A stretch of DNA of 64,000 bases, taken from contig NC_007951.1 in assembly GCF_000013645.1 (NCBI RefSeq), forward strand, positions 558,001 through 622,000. The letters run 5' to 3'. Under the pieces are notes generated by a model. The model had not been told where the DNA came from. It saw nothing but the letters and a program-made list of their open reading frames with translations, and ran no database searches. The position numbers were made by a program, and so were the translations under genes. Positions 19,235 through 27,226 of this stretch are shown here, piece by piece. Source of the DNA: Paraburkholderia xenovorans LB400 (lineage in GTDB: Bacteria; Pseudomonadota; Gammaproteobacteria; Burkholderiales; Burkholderiaceae). Position 1 is the stretch's first letter, and each line of letters starts with the position of its first letter.

Positions 19235-20653
19235 ATGTCCACCATCAACACCCAGCACAACCCGTCATTTTACAGTGGCAAGACTGCCACGCGCTCACAC
19301 TACCGCCTTACTACCAATAGGCATGGGACATACACCCTTCGCCTCGTGGTCCCTAAGTCCCTACAATCGCTTATCCAGACCAAAGAACTGAAGAAAAGTC
19401 TGCGTACAAGGGACTTTCAGAAGGCCAGAATGCTAGCAGGGCATCTGTCCTATCAGTTCGACCTCATGCTTGCTACTCTTATGAAGAAAAAGCTATCTGA
19501 CTTTAATCTTGATGTTATTAACAACATTCATAAAGATTTGAGTGTTACGTTTAATAACGTTCAATATGATTTCGATATAAATAACGAATTTGAGCGAGCC
19601 GAGTACCTCGACCTTAAGGCTCGCATTGAAAAGCATCACGCTGATGTGGGTGAAGTGCAGAAGAATGTTGTTGTTGAGTCTTCCGCAACTCAAAATTCGG
19701 ATAAAAAATATCAATCAAACTTCAAATTTGTTGAAGTCAAAGATGCTTTTGTAAAAGAAAGAATGATTAAAGCTGGTGGAAAAATGACCAAATCCATTGA
19801 TATTTATATGGCAAGTATCAATGAGTTTTGGAATAAAATTTTAAGCGGGACCAATCCACCCATTACAGCTATTAACAAATTAAACGCGCGCTCGTTCAAA
19901 GAGCATCTGATTGGAACTGGAATCACTGCCCAAACTGTGGATAACAAAGTTGCTCACCTACAAGCTTTTTTCACATTTATTATCAAAAATTACGACTATC
20001 CTTTTAATAACCCATTTGAAGGACTGAAGATATTAAACAGGGCTGAATTGAAAAAAGTCACTAACTCATTCAAGCCCTTCACAATGGATGAGTTAAAAAT
20101 AATTTTTGATGTTGAGCGCTATAGAGCTTATTACAAGAAAAATATTCAACTCTACTTTGTACCACTGATACAGCTATATAGCAGTATGCGAGTTGAAGAA
20201 GCCAGCCAACTGCATTTGGATGACATTAGGCAAGAAAATGGCATTTATTATTTTAATTTAAACGACGATGAAGATAAGAGCCTAAAGACAATCAATGCCT
20301 TCAGGAACATTCCCGTGCATAGTAAATTGATTGAAATTGGTCTCATCAAATACTATGAAGAAAGAAAAAAATTAGGCAAAAGGACGCTTTTTGATAATCA
20401 AGGTGAGTATGTCACAACTGAATTTGGTGCATATCTCAAAAAGCTTGAAATTAAAAAAACGGCTCGCGTGCATGGTACGCATTCACTCAGGCAAAACTTC
20501 AATAACGCACTCATTGATAAAGATGTGATATCTGATGTGCGTTGTAGGCTGTGCGGTCATGAATTGGTAGGCACAAATGCTACAGTTTATGGAAAAGACT
20601 ACAAGGTTGAAGAACTGAAGCGCTACATAGAACTTGTGCAATTTCCAATTTAA
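19235..20653 (+). CDS. int: Tyrosine recombinase (integrase) of the element
   Basis: 472 aa. Phage-type site-specific recombinase. Catalytic residues all visible: R319 (LYSSMRVEEASQL), H416 and R419 (HSLRQNF), H442 (CRLCGHE) and nucleophile Y452 (NATVYGKDY). The N-terminal part (HYRLTTNRHGTYTLRLVVP, SLRTRDFQKARMLAGHLS) resembles the arm-binding domain of P4-like integrases with a DUF6538-like start, followed by a SAM-like core-binding domain (about 165-260). It is at the element's left end reading inward. The start is taken as ATG 19235 directly after the repeat pair; no strong ribosome site is seen. Confidence 0.92.
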   Translation: MSTINTQHNPSFYSGKTATRSHYRLTTNRHGTYTLRLVVPKSLQSLIQTKELKKSLRTRDFQKARMLAGHLSYQFDLMLATLMKKKLSDFNLDVINNIHKDLSVTFNNVQYDFDINNEFERAEYLDLKARIEKHHADVGEVQKNVVVESSATQNSDKKYQSNFKFVEVKDAFVKERMIKAGGKMTKSIDIYMASINEFWNKILSGTNPPITAINKLNARSFKEHLIGTGITAQTVDNKVAHLQAFFTFIIKNYDYPFNNPFEGLKILNRAELKKVTNSFKPFTMDELKIIFDVERYRAYYKKNIQLYFVPLIQLYSSMRVEEASQLHLDDIRQENGIYYFNLNDDEDKSLKTINAFRNIPVHSKLIEIGLIKYYEERKKLGKRTLFDNQGEYVTTEFGAYLKKLEIKKTARVHGTHSLRQNFNNALIDKDVISDVRCRLCGHELVGTNATVYGKDYKVEELKRYIELVQFPI

Positions 20654-20669
20654 GAAAACTGCCACCTTC

Positions 20670-20706
20670 AATTTATAAGTAAGTAAACACCACTCACTTA
20701 TAAATT
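20670..20706 (+). terminator. AT-rich hairpin downstream of int
   Basis: AATTTATAAGT (20670-20680) and its exact complement ACTTATAAATT (20696-20706), 17 bp after the int stop. Probable end of the integrase message; weak stem and no long T-run. Confidence 0.45.
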
Positions 20707-20806
20707 AAAGGGACTTTTCATTGCTGTATGATAATTATCGCGTAGCAAGATTATTTGCATTTTAGAAAATAACAATCATAATATATAAAAAAGAGGCGAT
20801 ATAATT

Positions 20807-21451
20807 ATGAAAAATTTACTAAGGTATGGATGCGAGTTGATTCAAGAGGCAAGTGACGATGAGTCTGGTATTAACACTAATTACAAAAAACTAGAAAGCT
20901 TAATCAAAGAAAACCCACATCTTATTGCTTCATATGATATACAAACGAAAAATTCACTATTATTTACTGCAATTCAAGAAGAATCTATCGAATTTGTTAA
21001 ATTAATTAAATTTTACGCAGAGGATAAAGACCTAACTGCGGTTGTTGACAATGGCTCCAGCCCGTTGTCTGATGTGGCAATGAGAAATATGATTCATAAT
21101 TTAGATAGATTTGGGCAAGATGCCATCGAGACAGATAACTCATTACAAATATTCAAATCTGTCGGTGAATTAGGTGGCCGTTTGTCAAAAGGTCTGGTGT
21201 TGGAGTTGGAGCAAGATATCGCAGGTGCTAATAGTCTAATAAAAAATGCAGTTGAATACGATTCAGTGTTAAAAGAAAAAGATGCTTTATTTAGTAAGGC
21301 CTCTACTGCTAAAGAAAAAGGTTTTTATAATAAGCTAAAGCAAAAAATTGAAAATTTCAGAGTTCATCTACTGGCTTTAAAAGATTCTGCTGATAGTGAT
21401 GGTCCTGATGCCTTAAAAAATCAAAAAAAGGGAAGGAAAGATAAGGTATAA
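20807..21451 (+). CDS. Hypothetical protein with weak ankyrin-like repeat
   Basis: 214 aa, ribosome site AAGAGGCG upstream of ATG. Residues about 42-62 (IQTKNSLLFTAIQEESIEFVKLI) resemble one ankyrin helix pair; the following NGSSPLSDVAMRNM could be a second. The C-terminal half is charged and probably helical (KEKDALFSKASTAKEKGFYNKLKQKIENFRVHLLAL), ending in a lysine-rich tail. No signal peptide or membrane segment. It lies after the integrase and 47 bp before the 124-aa gene, a likely two-gene cargo unit. Function not recognised. Confidence 0.75.
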   Translation: MKNLLRYGCELIQEASDDESGINTNYKKLESLIKENPHLIASYDIQTKNSLLFTAIQEESIEFVKLIKFYAEDKDLTAVVDNGSSPLSDVAMRNMIHNLDRFGQDAIETDNSLQIFKSVGELGGRLSKGLVLELEQDIAGANSLIKNAVEYDSVLKEKDALFSKASTAKEKGFYNKLKQKIENFRVHLLALKDSADSDGPDALKNQKKGRKDKV

Positions 21452-21498
21452 GCTTGACAAAAATATAAACTCCATTATTTTGATGTAAAGGAGTTTTT

Positions 21499-21873
21499 AT
21501 GTTATCAATTGTAGATGAAATTTTAACGCAGTACGATGCACTCGGACTTTTTATTAATTTTCAAATTTCAAAAATTAATTTAGAAATGTCAAAGATTCTT
21601 CAATTGATGGCGGAAGGTAAGACACCTCAGCAAGTCACCATTAAAGTTGGTGGCACATACCCAAACCACGTATTTTTGGTAATGTATTTGGTTGATGGGA
21701 GGCTGGAAGCAGAAGAAGTAAGTGAAGCGCTATGTGATGAACTGGCTTCAAAGATAAGTGGAATCAACCAAGAAGAGTTCTTGGCTTATAAGCTCACAAA
21801 AGTTAAGACTAAAGCCTTAAAAATGAGGAAAGATGCTGAGGATAAGCCACCTACTGGCAATGAGCCAAAGTAG
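21499..21873 (+). CDS. Hypothetical protein, 124 aa
   Basis: Good ribosome site (AAAGGAG) 7 bp before the ATG. Predominantly helical by eye: MLSIVDEILTQYDALGLFINFQISKINLEMSKILQLM, then a beta-like part (VTIKVGGTYPNHVFLVMYLVDGRLEAEEV) and a charged tail. No membrane segment, no known motif. It follows the 214-aa gene closely and is probably cotranscribed. I do not recognise the family. Confidence 0.75.
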   Translation: MLSIVDEILTQYDALGLFINFQISKINLEMSKILQLMAEGKTPQQVTIKVGGTYPNHVFLVMYLVDGRLEAEEVSEALCDELASKISGINQEEFLAYKLTKVKTKALKMRKDAEDKPPTGNEPK

Positions 21874-21984
21874 AATAATTACTTGATGGGAGTGCCAACA
21901 CGACCCTTCAAAACGAGCTATAGCAGGCTCGTGCAATGCAGTTGGTATGTTTGTATAGGTGAAACAGAGAAGCGCTCCTAGCCC

Positions 21985-22206
21985 TCAAATCTCGCCAATG
22001 ACGGTTTGAGGTGCTATTCCACATGCCTCACACCACTCAATAAACTCCAGTAGCTCCACAAACTGTTCCCCGCGCTCAAGCTTGGAGACATAGCTTTGCC
22101 CCTTGCTCAATTTTTGGGCAAGTTCGATTTGGGTGAGGTTGGCTGACACGCGCACGCTTTTCAGAACCTTCCGCACGCGCTCATAGCGTTGACCATAGAG
22201 CATCAA
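21985..22206 (-). CDS. XRE-family helix-turn-helix regulator
   Basis: 73 aa, essentially one HTH_3 domain: VLKSVRVSANLTQIELAQKLSKGQSYVSKLERGEQFVELLEFIEWCEACGI, with recognition helix QSYVSKLERGE. It lacks an effector domain, as in phage and plasmid repressors. The start ATG at 22206 is followed at 22215-22248 by an inverted repeat (ATAGTCT/AGACTAT) that is a plausible autoregulatory operator. It probably controls the divergent gene(s) to the right and its own expression. Confidence 0.85.
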   Translation of the reverse strand: MMLYGQRYERVRKVLKSVRVSANLTQIELAQKLSKGQSYVSKLERGEQFVELLEFIEWCEACGIAPQTVIGEI

Positions 22207-22214
22207 CTGATGCT

Positions 22215-22248
22215 ATAGTCTAGTCCAGAATATTCGATTCGAGACTAT
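22215..22248. promoter_or_regulatory. Candidate operator of the XRE regulator
   Basis: ATAGTCT (22215-22221) and AGACTAT (22242-22248), a 7-bp inverted repeat with 20-bp spacer, immediately upstream of the minus-strand regulator gene. Operator role is inferred from position. Confidence 0.4.
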
Positions 22249-22473
22249 TTCTGCTGGGTGATTAGCTCGGAAGTGTGCGTAAGGAGACCAACTTGTATTC
22301 AAATATGAGATATAAATGCAACACTATAATTTATTAATTAAGCATTTATATTGACGATTTAATAAAATACTAATACAATGAAGTTATTTTATTAAATTTT
22401 GGCTTTGCAATTCTAATTTATTTTAATCATTTTAGCTTAAGTTTGAATCTGAGTCAACAAAAGGATACTAAAA

Positions 22474-22920
22474 ATGTTGGAACATTTTCACTACTCAGCA
22501 GCAGATAATTTTCGTGATCAGTTGACTAACATTAAAACTGCTCATGAGAATTTGCAAGCTCAAAAAGATGATTACATTAGGCAATTGGAAGCCCAAGCGC
22601 GCCAAATTATTTCCGAGCGCGACCAAACTATTGCTAAACAAAGTGGTCAAATTAATGAAAAAAACGAATTAATTAATAATAATCAAGAAACAATTCATGA
22701 TTTGGTTAAGCGCAATATTCAATTGCAAGAAGCCATGAAGCAACAGCAAGCACTTATGGAAGAATTTTTGGCTAGGCAAAAAGCGTTTCAGGCATTAGCA
22801 ATAAAGTATGGACATAAGTTGAATCTCTCCTCTGATGAGAAAAAAGAAAATTATGAAATGGCAAAAAAGCAAGTCATTGAAGGGGTTGAGCCAACAAATG
22901 TTCAAATTAAAAATATTTAA
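22474..22920 (+). CDS. Coiled-coil protein, hypothetical
   Basis: 148 aa, ribosome site AAAGGAT upstream. Residues about 12-105 are rich in heptads of Q/E/K with I/L (DQLTNIKTAHENLQAQKDDY, RQLEAQARQIISERDQTIAK), predicting a long coiled coil; the short C-terminal part is basic/polar. No signal peptide. It is convergent with the dotA-like gene across a shared bidirectional terminator, so it is not in that operon. Function unknown. Confidence 0.72.
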   Translation: MLEHFHYSAADNFRDQLTNIKTAHENLQAQKDDYIRQLEAQARQIISERDQTIAKQSGQINEKNELINNNQETIHDLVKRNIQLQEAMKQQQALMEEFLARQKAFQALAIKYGHKLNLSSDEKKENYEMAKKQVIEGVEPTNVQIKNI

Positions 22921-22922
22921 AT

Positions 22923-22948
22923 AAAAGGCACTCATCTGAGTGCCTTTT
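22923..22948. terminator. Bidirectional intrinsic terminator
   Basis: AAAAGGCACTCA (22923-22934), loop TC, TGAGTGCCTTTT (22937-22948); A/T-runs on both sides. It serves the coiled-coil gene on plus and the dotA/traY-like gene on minus. Confidence 0.85.
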
Positions 22949-22958
22949 ATTTTGTCGT

Positions 22959-25877
22959 TTATTCTACATTTTCATCGCTGTTAGAAGTTCCTAATCCTGC
23001 AATTACTTGTGTTGCATGATTTTGTAGATGTTGAGACATTGAAGTATTGGTATCCACTTGGCTAGCCTCCAATGTTTTACTATTCATGGTTCCTAGCATT
23101 GCAGCCTGTGAGGATGAATCTACACCAGCATTATTCATGGCGCCCATCAATGATTTGTAGGTTTGAGCAGTGTTACCAACTTGGGTTCTACTAATAGAAC
23201 CATCTTGCTTTGTAGCAATGGCACTAGTGATAGCTGTAGCGCCGCTTCCATATGCATGGTCCATTGAGCTAACAAGTGCAGAATTTGACTGATGTGCCAT
23301 TTGGCCTTTATTCATGAAAGGATTGGCTTTAATTGCTTCAGCTAAATTTTCACTGTATGCTTGAGAAGCTTGTGATTGTGAGCCACCTAACATTGAGTGC
23401 GCTTGGTCAACCATTGAATTAAAGCCAATAGCAGAATCTTTTCGTTCTTGAGAATTTCCAATATTACTCATAACACCAGACTCAGAAAAAGCTTCTGCTA
23501 AATTAGGTGAGTGTTCAGCCATACCACCTAATGTTTCATCAGTTTTTGAATCATTTTGACTGTTTTCCATCGCTGATAGTGTTGAGCCAGAATTAGAACT
23601 TCCTTCTGTTTTTTGTTGAGTTGTAGAACTTGACAATAAATTTGGTGGAGTTTGTGTTGTGTTAGGTATTGCTCTAGCCATAGCACCACCACCAATGTTT
23701 CTTAATTGGTTAGCTGCTGAACCAATGTGCGTATTAAGTTGCATCATGCCAGCAGTCAATTTGCTAGAAGCAGATTCTAAACCCACTGGACTTCCACCAA
23801 TCCAATTGAATAATTGATCTGGAATTTGTGTAATGGCTCCAAATAATTTTTTAATTAATAAAAATGCCATTACATCATAGACAAGTACGCCAGCACCAGC
23901 ACCCAAAATTGCTACTAATATATTAGAACTACTTTGGCTCATTACCCAAACTGAACTAAAAATATGATTAAGTAATGTGCCCATTACTTGAATTAAAATA
24001 ATTGATGCGGCTAAGCCAAAAATCATGACGGTTGGTCTTAACATTAAATTAAGAACCATCTGAAGCCCACGCTTTTGCTCGCCTAGTAAGCCATTAGCTT
24101 GTGGATTGAGTAACATCACGCACCATAAAGGTGCTGCTATCACTGCTTCAACACATAAAATGATATAAGCAGTCACGATGCCAAACCACATAATAAATGG
24201 CATTACAGGAATGATGTAAGAAGAAATGAAACCCAAGCAAATCAAAAACATAATGATTGGGCTTAATACTATGGTAATAAGATCGCTGATACCCACAAAA
24301 GATAAAACCTTGCCTACAACACCTGCTGTAGTGGCTATTTTTACAGTGGCTAGTGCTCCAGCTACTGTAATCATCCAGTCACCCAAGCGCTTTACAGTCA
24401 TGACAGGATTATCGTTATCATTAATTGAAAAATTAAGCGCTTTTCCAACTAAACGAGTGACAGCAGCACCCATGTCTCCATCTTTGACGAATGATTGCTT
24501 GTTAGCATCATCAGTGATGCCATAATCACCTGAAACGCTTGAATTAGACGCTAAGATATTCAATCCACTCATATAAATACTACCTAAATCCCCCATCATG
24601 TCGGAAGGAATACTATTAATGGCGCTTGAAGTAGGAACGTTTGCTATTGCTTGTTGGGTTCTATCTTGTAAATACATAAATTTCATAAACCACGCACCAG
24701 CTAGTGCCCAACCATCTTGTTGTGCTTCAGCAGAGATATCACTAAAAGACACAGCACTATTCATCGCATTTGCTGCTGCTGCATGAACAGTTTGATTGTA
24801 GTGGCCAATCATGGTATCGATTGATGAATTAAAGCTTTGAATGTCAGAACCCGTTAAAGAAATTCCGTTTTTTGAATCTGAATAAATTGTTTGGGCAGTA
24901 GTGGACACTAAGCTTTGTGCATCACTAATCATCGTTTGAATGGCTTGTGATTGCGCCTGATTAATATTATTTATATTTTGTTGAGTGTAAGGACCAGTAG
25001 CACCAATACTCCAAGCCAAACTTTGAGAAGTTGAACTTGTGTTGGCTGTAGCACTCGCTATAGTCATTGGTGTGACAGTCACTGTTCCACAATAATCAAC
25101 TGAAATTCCACCAGCACCTGTTGAGTTACCAAATTTATAAATAGTTGATGTAATTGATGAGGCAGGAGCACCATTAAACATATCAGCAGGCGCCGAATCA
25201 GTTGAAGTTACTGGGGTTACAGCCATGTTGATTCCAGCTTGTGGCAATAGGTTTGGATTGCCACCTTGTTCAGCAGGGCTATTATAAAAAGTATTGATTG
25301 CAGCCATGCACATTTCAGCTTTTACTATGTCATGTGCTAATTTATTAACGTCTGGTCCATTGTAGCTAACTGATACCATGTTTGATAAATTAGAAGAACT
25401 AGTAAAAGTAGCCCATACTGCATCGGCTAAACCTACACCTTGTAGAACACACCACATGACTAACACTTGAATAGTGCAGTAGCCATTAAATACTGGAAGT
25501 ATTAAAGCTGAGCCAATGGCTGTTCTAATGGGATACCAAACAGAATGAATTGAACGCCCAGCTACTTCGCCTTCATGTGCAGTCATCACAGTTCCAGTTA
25601 AGATACCGTAAGCTGCTAACACGCCTCCTACTATCAACACTAGCTGATTGAAAGTTGCAATTGGCTGTTGGAAGGCATCTGTACCAGCACCACCCAAGCT
25701 GGGAAGTGCTCCAAACAAGGATTTGAGGATACTGGCTGATACATCACCTGAAGGAACAGTGAACAAATCAGTTAGGTTGTTTAGGTCTAAAGCAAATGCA
25801 CTTGTTGAGCAAAAAATCGTCAATATGAATATTGAGAATGCAAACAAGGACTTTTTATTTATTATTGTTTTTATCAT
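22959..25877 (-). CDS. DotA/TraY family type IVB secretion/conjugation membrane protein
   Basis: 972 aa. Signal peptide MIKTIINKKSLFAFSIF... with cleavage expected after AFA (residue ~29). Family region at about 101-157: GEVAGRSIHSVWYPIRTAIG followed by LILPVFNGYCTIQVLVMW, QGVGLADAVW. A central cluster of 6-7 membrane segments follows, including the hallmark LLNPQANGLLGEQKRGLQ, LMLRPTVMIFGL and IPDQLFNWIGG. The last ~250 residues are Ser/Gln/Asn-rich and soluble. In IncI plasmids TraY and in Legionella DotA are inner-membrane core proteins of the transfer channel; TraY is also the target of ExcA entry exclusion. No other tra/dot/icm gene is present. Promoter on minus: TTGACA near 25937, 16-bp spacer, TAAAAT. 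Confidence 0.88.
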   Translation of the reverse strand: MIKTIINKKSLFAFSIFILTIFCSTSAFALDLNNLTDLFTVPSGDVSASILKSLFGALPSLGGAGTDAFQQPIATFNQLVLIVGGVLAAYGILTGTVMTAHEGEVAGRSIHSVWYPIRTAIGSALILPVFNGYCTIQVLVMWCVLQGVGLADAVWATFTSSSNLSNMVSVSYNGPDVNKLAHDIVKAEMCMAAINTFYNSPAEQGGNPNLLPQAGINMAVTPVTSTDSAPADMFNGAPASSITSTIYKFGNSTGAGGISVDYCGTVTVTPMTIASATANTSSTSQSLAWSIGATGPYTQQNINNINQAQSQAIQTMISDAQSLVSTTAQTIYSDSKNGISLTGSDIQSFNSSIDTMIGHYNQTVHAAAANAMNSAVSFSDISAEAQQDGWALAGAWFMKFMYLQDRTQQAIANVPTSSAINSIPSDMMGDLGSIYMSGLNILASNSSVSGDYGITDDANKQSFVKDGDMGAAVTRLVGKALNFSINDNDNPVMTVKRLGDWMITVAGALATVKIATTAGVVGKVLSFVGISDLITIVLSPIIMFLICLGFISSYIIPVMPFIMWFGIVTAYIILCVEAVIAAPLWCVMLLNPQANGLLGEQKRGLQMVLNLMLRPTVMIFGLAASIILIQVMGTLLNHIFSSVWVMSQSSSNILVAILGAGAGVLVYDVMAFLLIKKLFGAITQIPDQLFNWIGGSPVGLESASSKLTAGMMQLNTHIGSAANQLRNIGGGAMARAIPNTTQTPPNLLSSSTTQQKTEGSSNSGSTLSAMENSQNDSKTDETLGGMAEHSPNLAEAFSESGVMSNIGNSQERKDSAIGFNSMVDQAHSMLGGSQSQASQAYSENLAEAIKANPFMNKGQMAHQSNSALVSSMDHAYGSGATAITSAIATKQDGSISRTQVGNTAQTYKSLMGAMNNAGVDSSSQAAMLGTMNSKTLEASQVDTNTSMSQHLQNHATQVIAGLGTSNSDENVE

Positions 25878-26024
25878 AAAGTCTCTCTTTTAAATTGTTG
25901 TCTTTTTATTTTATTGTCATAATGTACTTTGTCAATAGTAAAAGTATTTGACTTTTATAAAATTGAACCTAATATAAAGAGGTAGTGTAAAAAACTACAT
26001 CTTTTAAAATTGTTGGCTGTACAG

Positions 26025-26056
26025 AAAGCGCTCACATCATCCAGGGCGCTTTTTTG
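26025..26056 (+). terminator. Hairpin with T-run
   Basis: AAAGCGC (26025-26031) and GCGCTTT (26046-26052) followed by T to 26056. It lies at the left edge of the GC-rich island, between the dotA-like promoter and the island. Confidence 0.5.
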
Positions 26057-26237
26057 TTGCCCGTTGCCCAAGAAGCGACCCATCAAAACCGGCCGTAACA
26101 GGCTCCAGGCCTATGGTTGGTGCTTTGGTATGTATGGGAGGGAAGCAGCCTGTAGAGGCTATGGCGCGTGATTGTTCGCGTGGCATGTCGACATAGCACC
26201 TGTGTGTGTGGATACTGTGTGCTTCCCCTCCACCCAC
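26037..26237 (-). ncRNA. GC-rich structured island resembling phage Ash / C4 antisense RNA regions
   Basis: About 200 bp whose base composition is unlike the rest of the element. The minus strand can form stems: ACAGGCT/AGCCTGT (26098-26104 with 26147-26153) and a long-range pairing of GGGAGGGAAGC (26135-26145) with GCTTCCCCTCC (26221-26231). A 66-codon minus frame (GTG start 26237; ...APTIGLEPVTAGFDGSL..., RATKKRPG end) resembles the short Ash/Icd-like frames annotated over P4-type C4 RNA loci. I read it as a regulatory RNA with a possible overlapping small ORF; the identity rests on resemblance from memory and needs an Rfam search. Confidence 0.4.
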
Positions 26238-26241
26238 TTAT

Positions 26242-26613
26242 ATGCTCAACATGGAAGACCTTGATAAGGATGTTCAGGACTACTTTAACCACCTGATCAA
26301 GATAGGCTTTTTCACATCTACCATAGAAAAAGACAACTCACTACCTGGGCCAGTTTGGTATAAATTTCACTTTTCTCAGTTTGTTATTGATAATTTAGAT
26401 GTTGGAGAAAAGAAGTTTATTGAATTTAATGAGGAAAGCATAAAAATATTAACGGATGATTGTGAATTCGTTCCAAAGTTGTGCTTTATGAGAGATTTGG
26501 GTGAGGGTGAAATATATGCAGTATTTTCAGAATTAAACAATATCAGAAATCAAAAAAATCATTTTGAAAACCTGATTGGCGAAGCTAAACCAGCAAAGAA
26601 AGATAGATTTTGA
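26242..26613 (+). CDS. Hypothetical protein, 123 aa
   Basis: Start MLNMEDLDKDVQDYFNHL; ATG 26242 or 26251 both possible and neither has a clear ribosome site. The sequence is acidic and soluble (KFHFSQFVIDNLDVGEKKFIEFNEES, LNNIRNQKNHFENLIGEAKP). No motif recognised. Its start lies immediately after the GC-rich island, so that island may control it. Composition is typical of the element. Confidence 0.6.
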   Translation: MLNMEDLDKDVQDYFNHLIKIGFFTSTIEKDNSLPGPVWYKFHFSQFVIDNLDVGEKKFIEFNEESIKILTDDCEFVPKLCFMRDLGEGEIYAVFSELNNIRNQKNHFENLIGEAKPAKKDRF

Positions 26614-26663
26614 TTTTTGCTCTTTTATTTATTATAATTAAAATATAAATAAAAGACGAAACT

Positions 26664-26984
26664 ATGAATAAACAGGACCACGAAAATAAAGTTGAAAATG
26701 GGAAGACTATCGATGAGCGAGGTGTAGAGCGTTGGTTTAGAGATGGGCTGCTTCACCGTGATGATGGACCAGCCAAAATATTTCCTGATGGCTCAAAGTG
26801 CTGGTATTCACATGGAAAGCCTCACCGCGAAGATGGAGCAGCTTTTGAGGTATATAGGCATGGGGAATTGATTGAAGAGCACTATGTTCATGGTAAGTGG
26901 ATACGTCCTGATATGATGAAAGCAGTCATATCATTAAACTTGATGATTAAAGCCAAGCCTAGTAAAAACAAAGTGAAACTATGA
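26664..26984 (+). CDS. Hypothetical protein with DGPA/MORN-like repeats
   Basis: 106 aa. Two copies of an HR-[DE]-DG-[PA]-A repeat: GLLHRDDGPAKIFPDGSKCW and GKPHREDGAAFEVYRHGEL, each followed by a tryptophan/aromatic strand, as in MORN-like beta-hairpin proteins common in phages and bacterial genomes. No signal peptide. Likely a small beta-rich protein of unknown role. Followed by a strong terminator (26995-27020). Confidence 0.7.
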   Translation: MNKQDHENKVENGKTIDERGVERWFRDGLLHRDDGPAKIFPDGSKCWYSHGKPHREDGAAFEVYRHGELIEEHYVHGKWIRPDMMKAVISLNLMIKAKPSKNKVKL

Positions 26985-26994
26985 TGTACAAAAC

Positions 26995-27020
26995 AAAAAA
27001 GCCACCCAAAGGTGGCTTTT
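26995..27020. terminator. Intrinsic terminator (bidirectional)
   Basis: AAAAAAGCCACC, loop CAAA, GGTGGCTTTTT. Ends transcription of the DGPA-repeat gene and insulates the rep region. Confidence 0.85.
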
Positions 27021-27129
27021 TGCTTTTCTACATTAACTATCAGAAATTTGACAAATCAAAAAAATCTGTTAGTTTCTACTCTGTTAAAAATGAAAAATCG
27101 GCAAGCAGGACGTGGAAATCTAAACTTAC

Positions 27130-27177
27130 CGATATTATCAACAAAACTCTAGCGAAGTTTCAAAGTTAATAATATCG
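27130..27177. promoter_or_regulatory. Inverted repeat upstream of rep
   Basis: CGATATTATCAAC (27130-27142) and GTTAATAATATCG (27165-27177), 12 of 13 positions complementary, 50 bp before the rep ATG. Candidate operator or replication-control site. The rep promoter is probably TTGTCA (27190) with an AT-rich -10 about 16 bp on. Confidence 0.45.
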
Positions 27178-27226
27178 TAAAATAGAAAATTGTCAATACT
27201 TGCCATAAAAATAAAAAGGCAACTAT

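Noticed and set aside
26981..27169. 62-codon plus-strand frame after the DGPA-repeat gene
   Set aside because: It begins inside a terminator and covers the regulatory repeat before rep; no ribosome site of its own.
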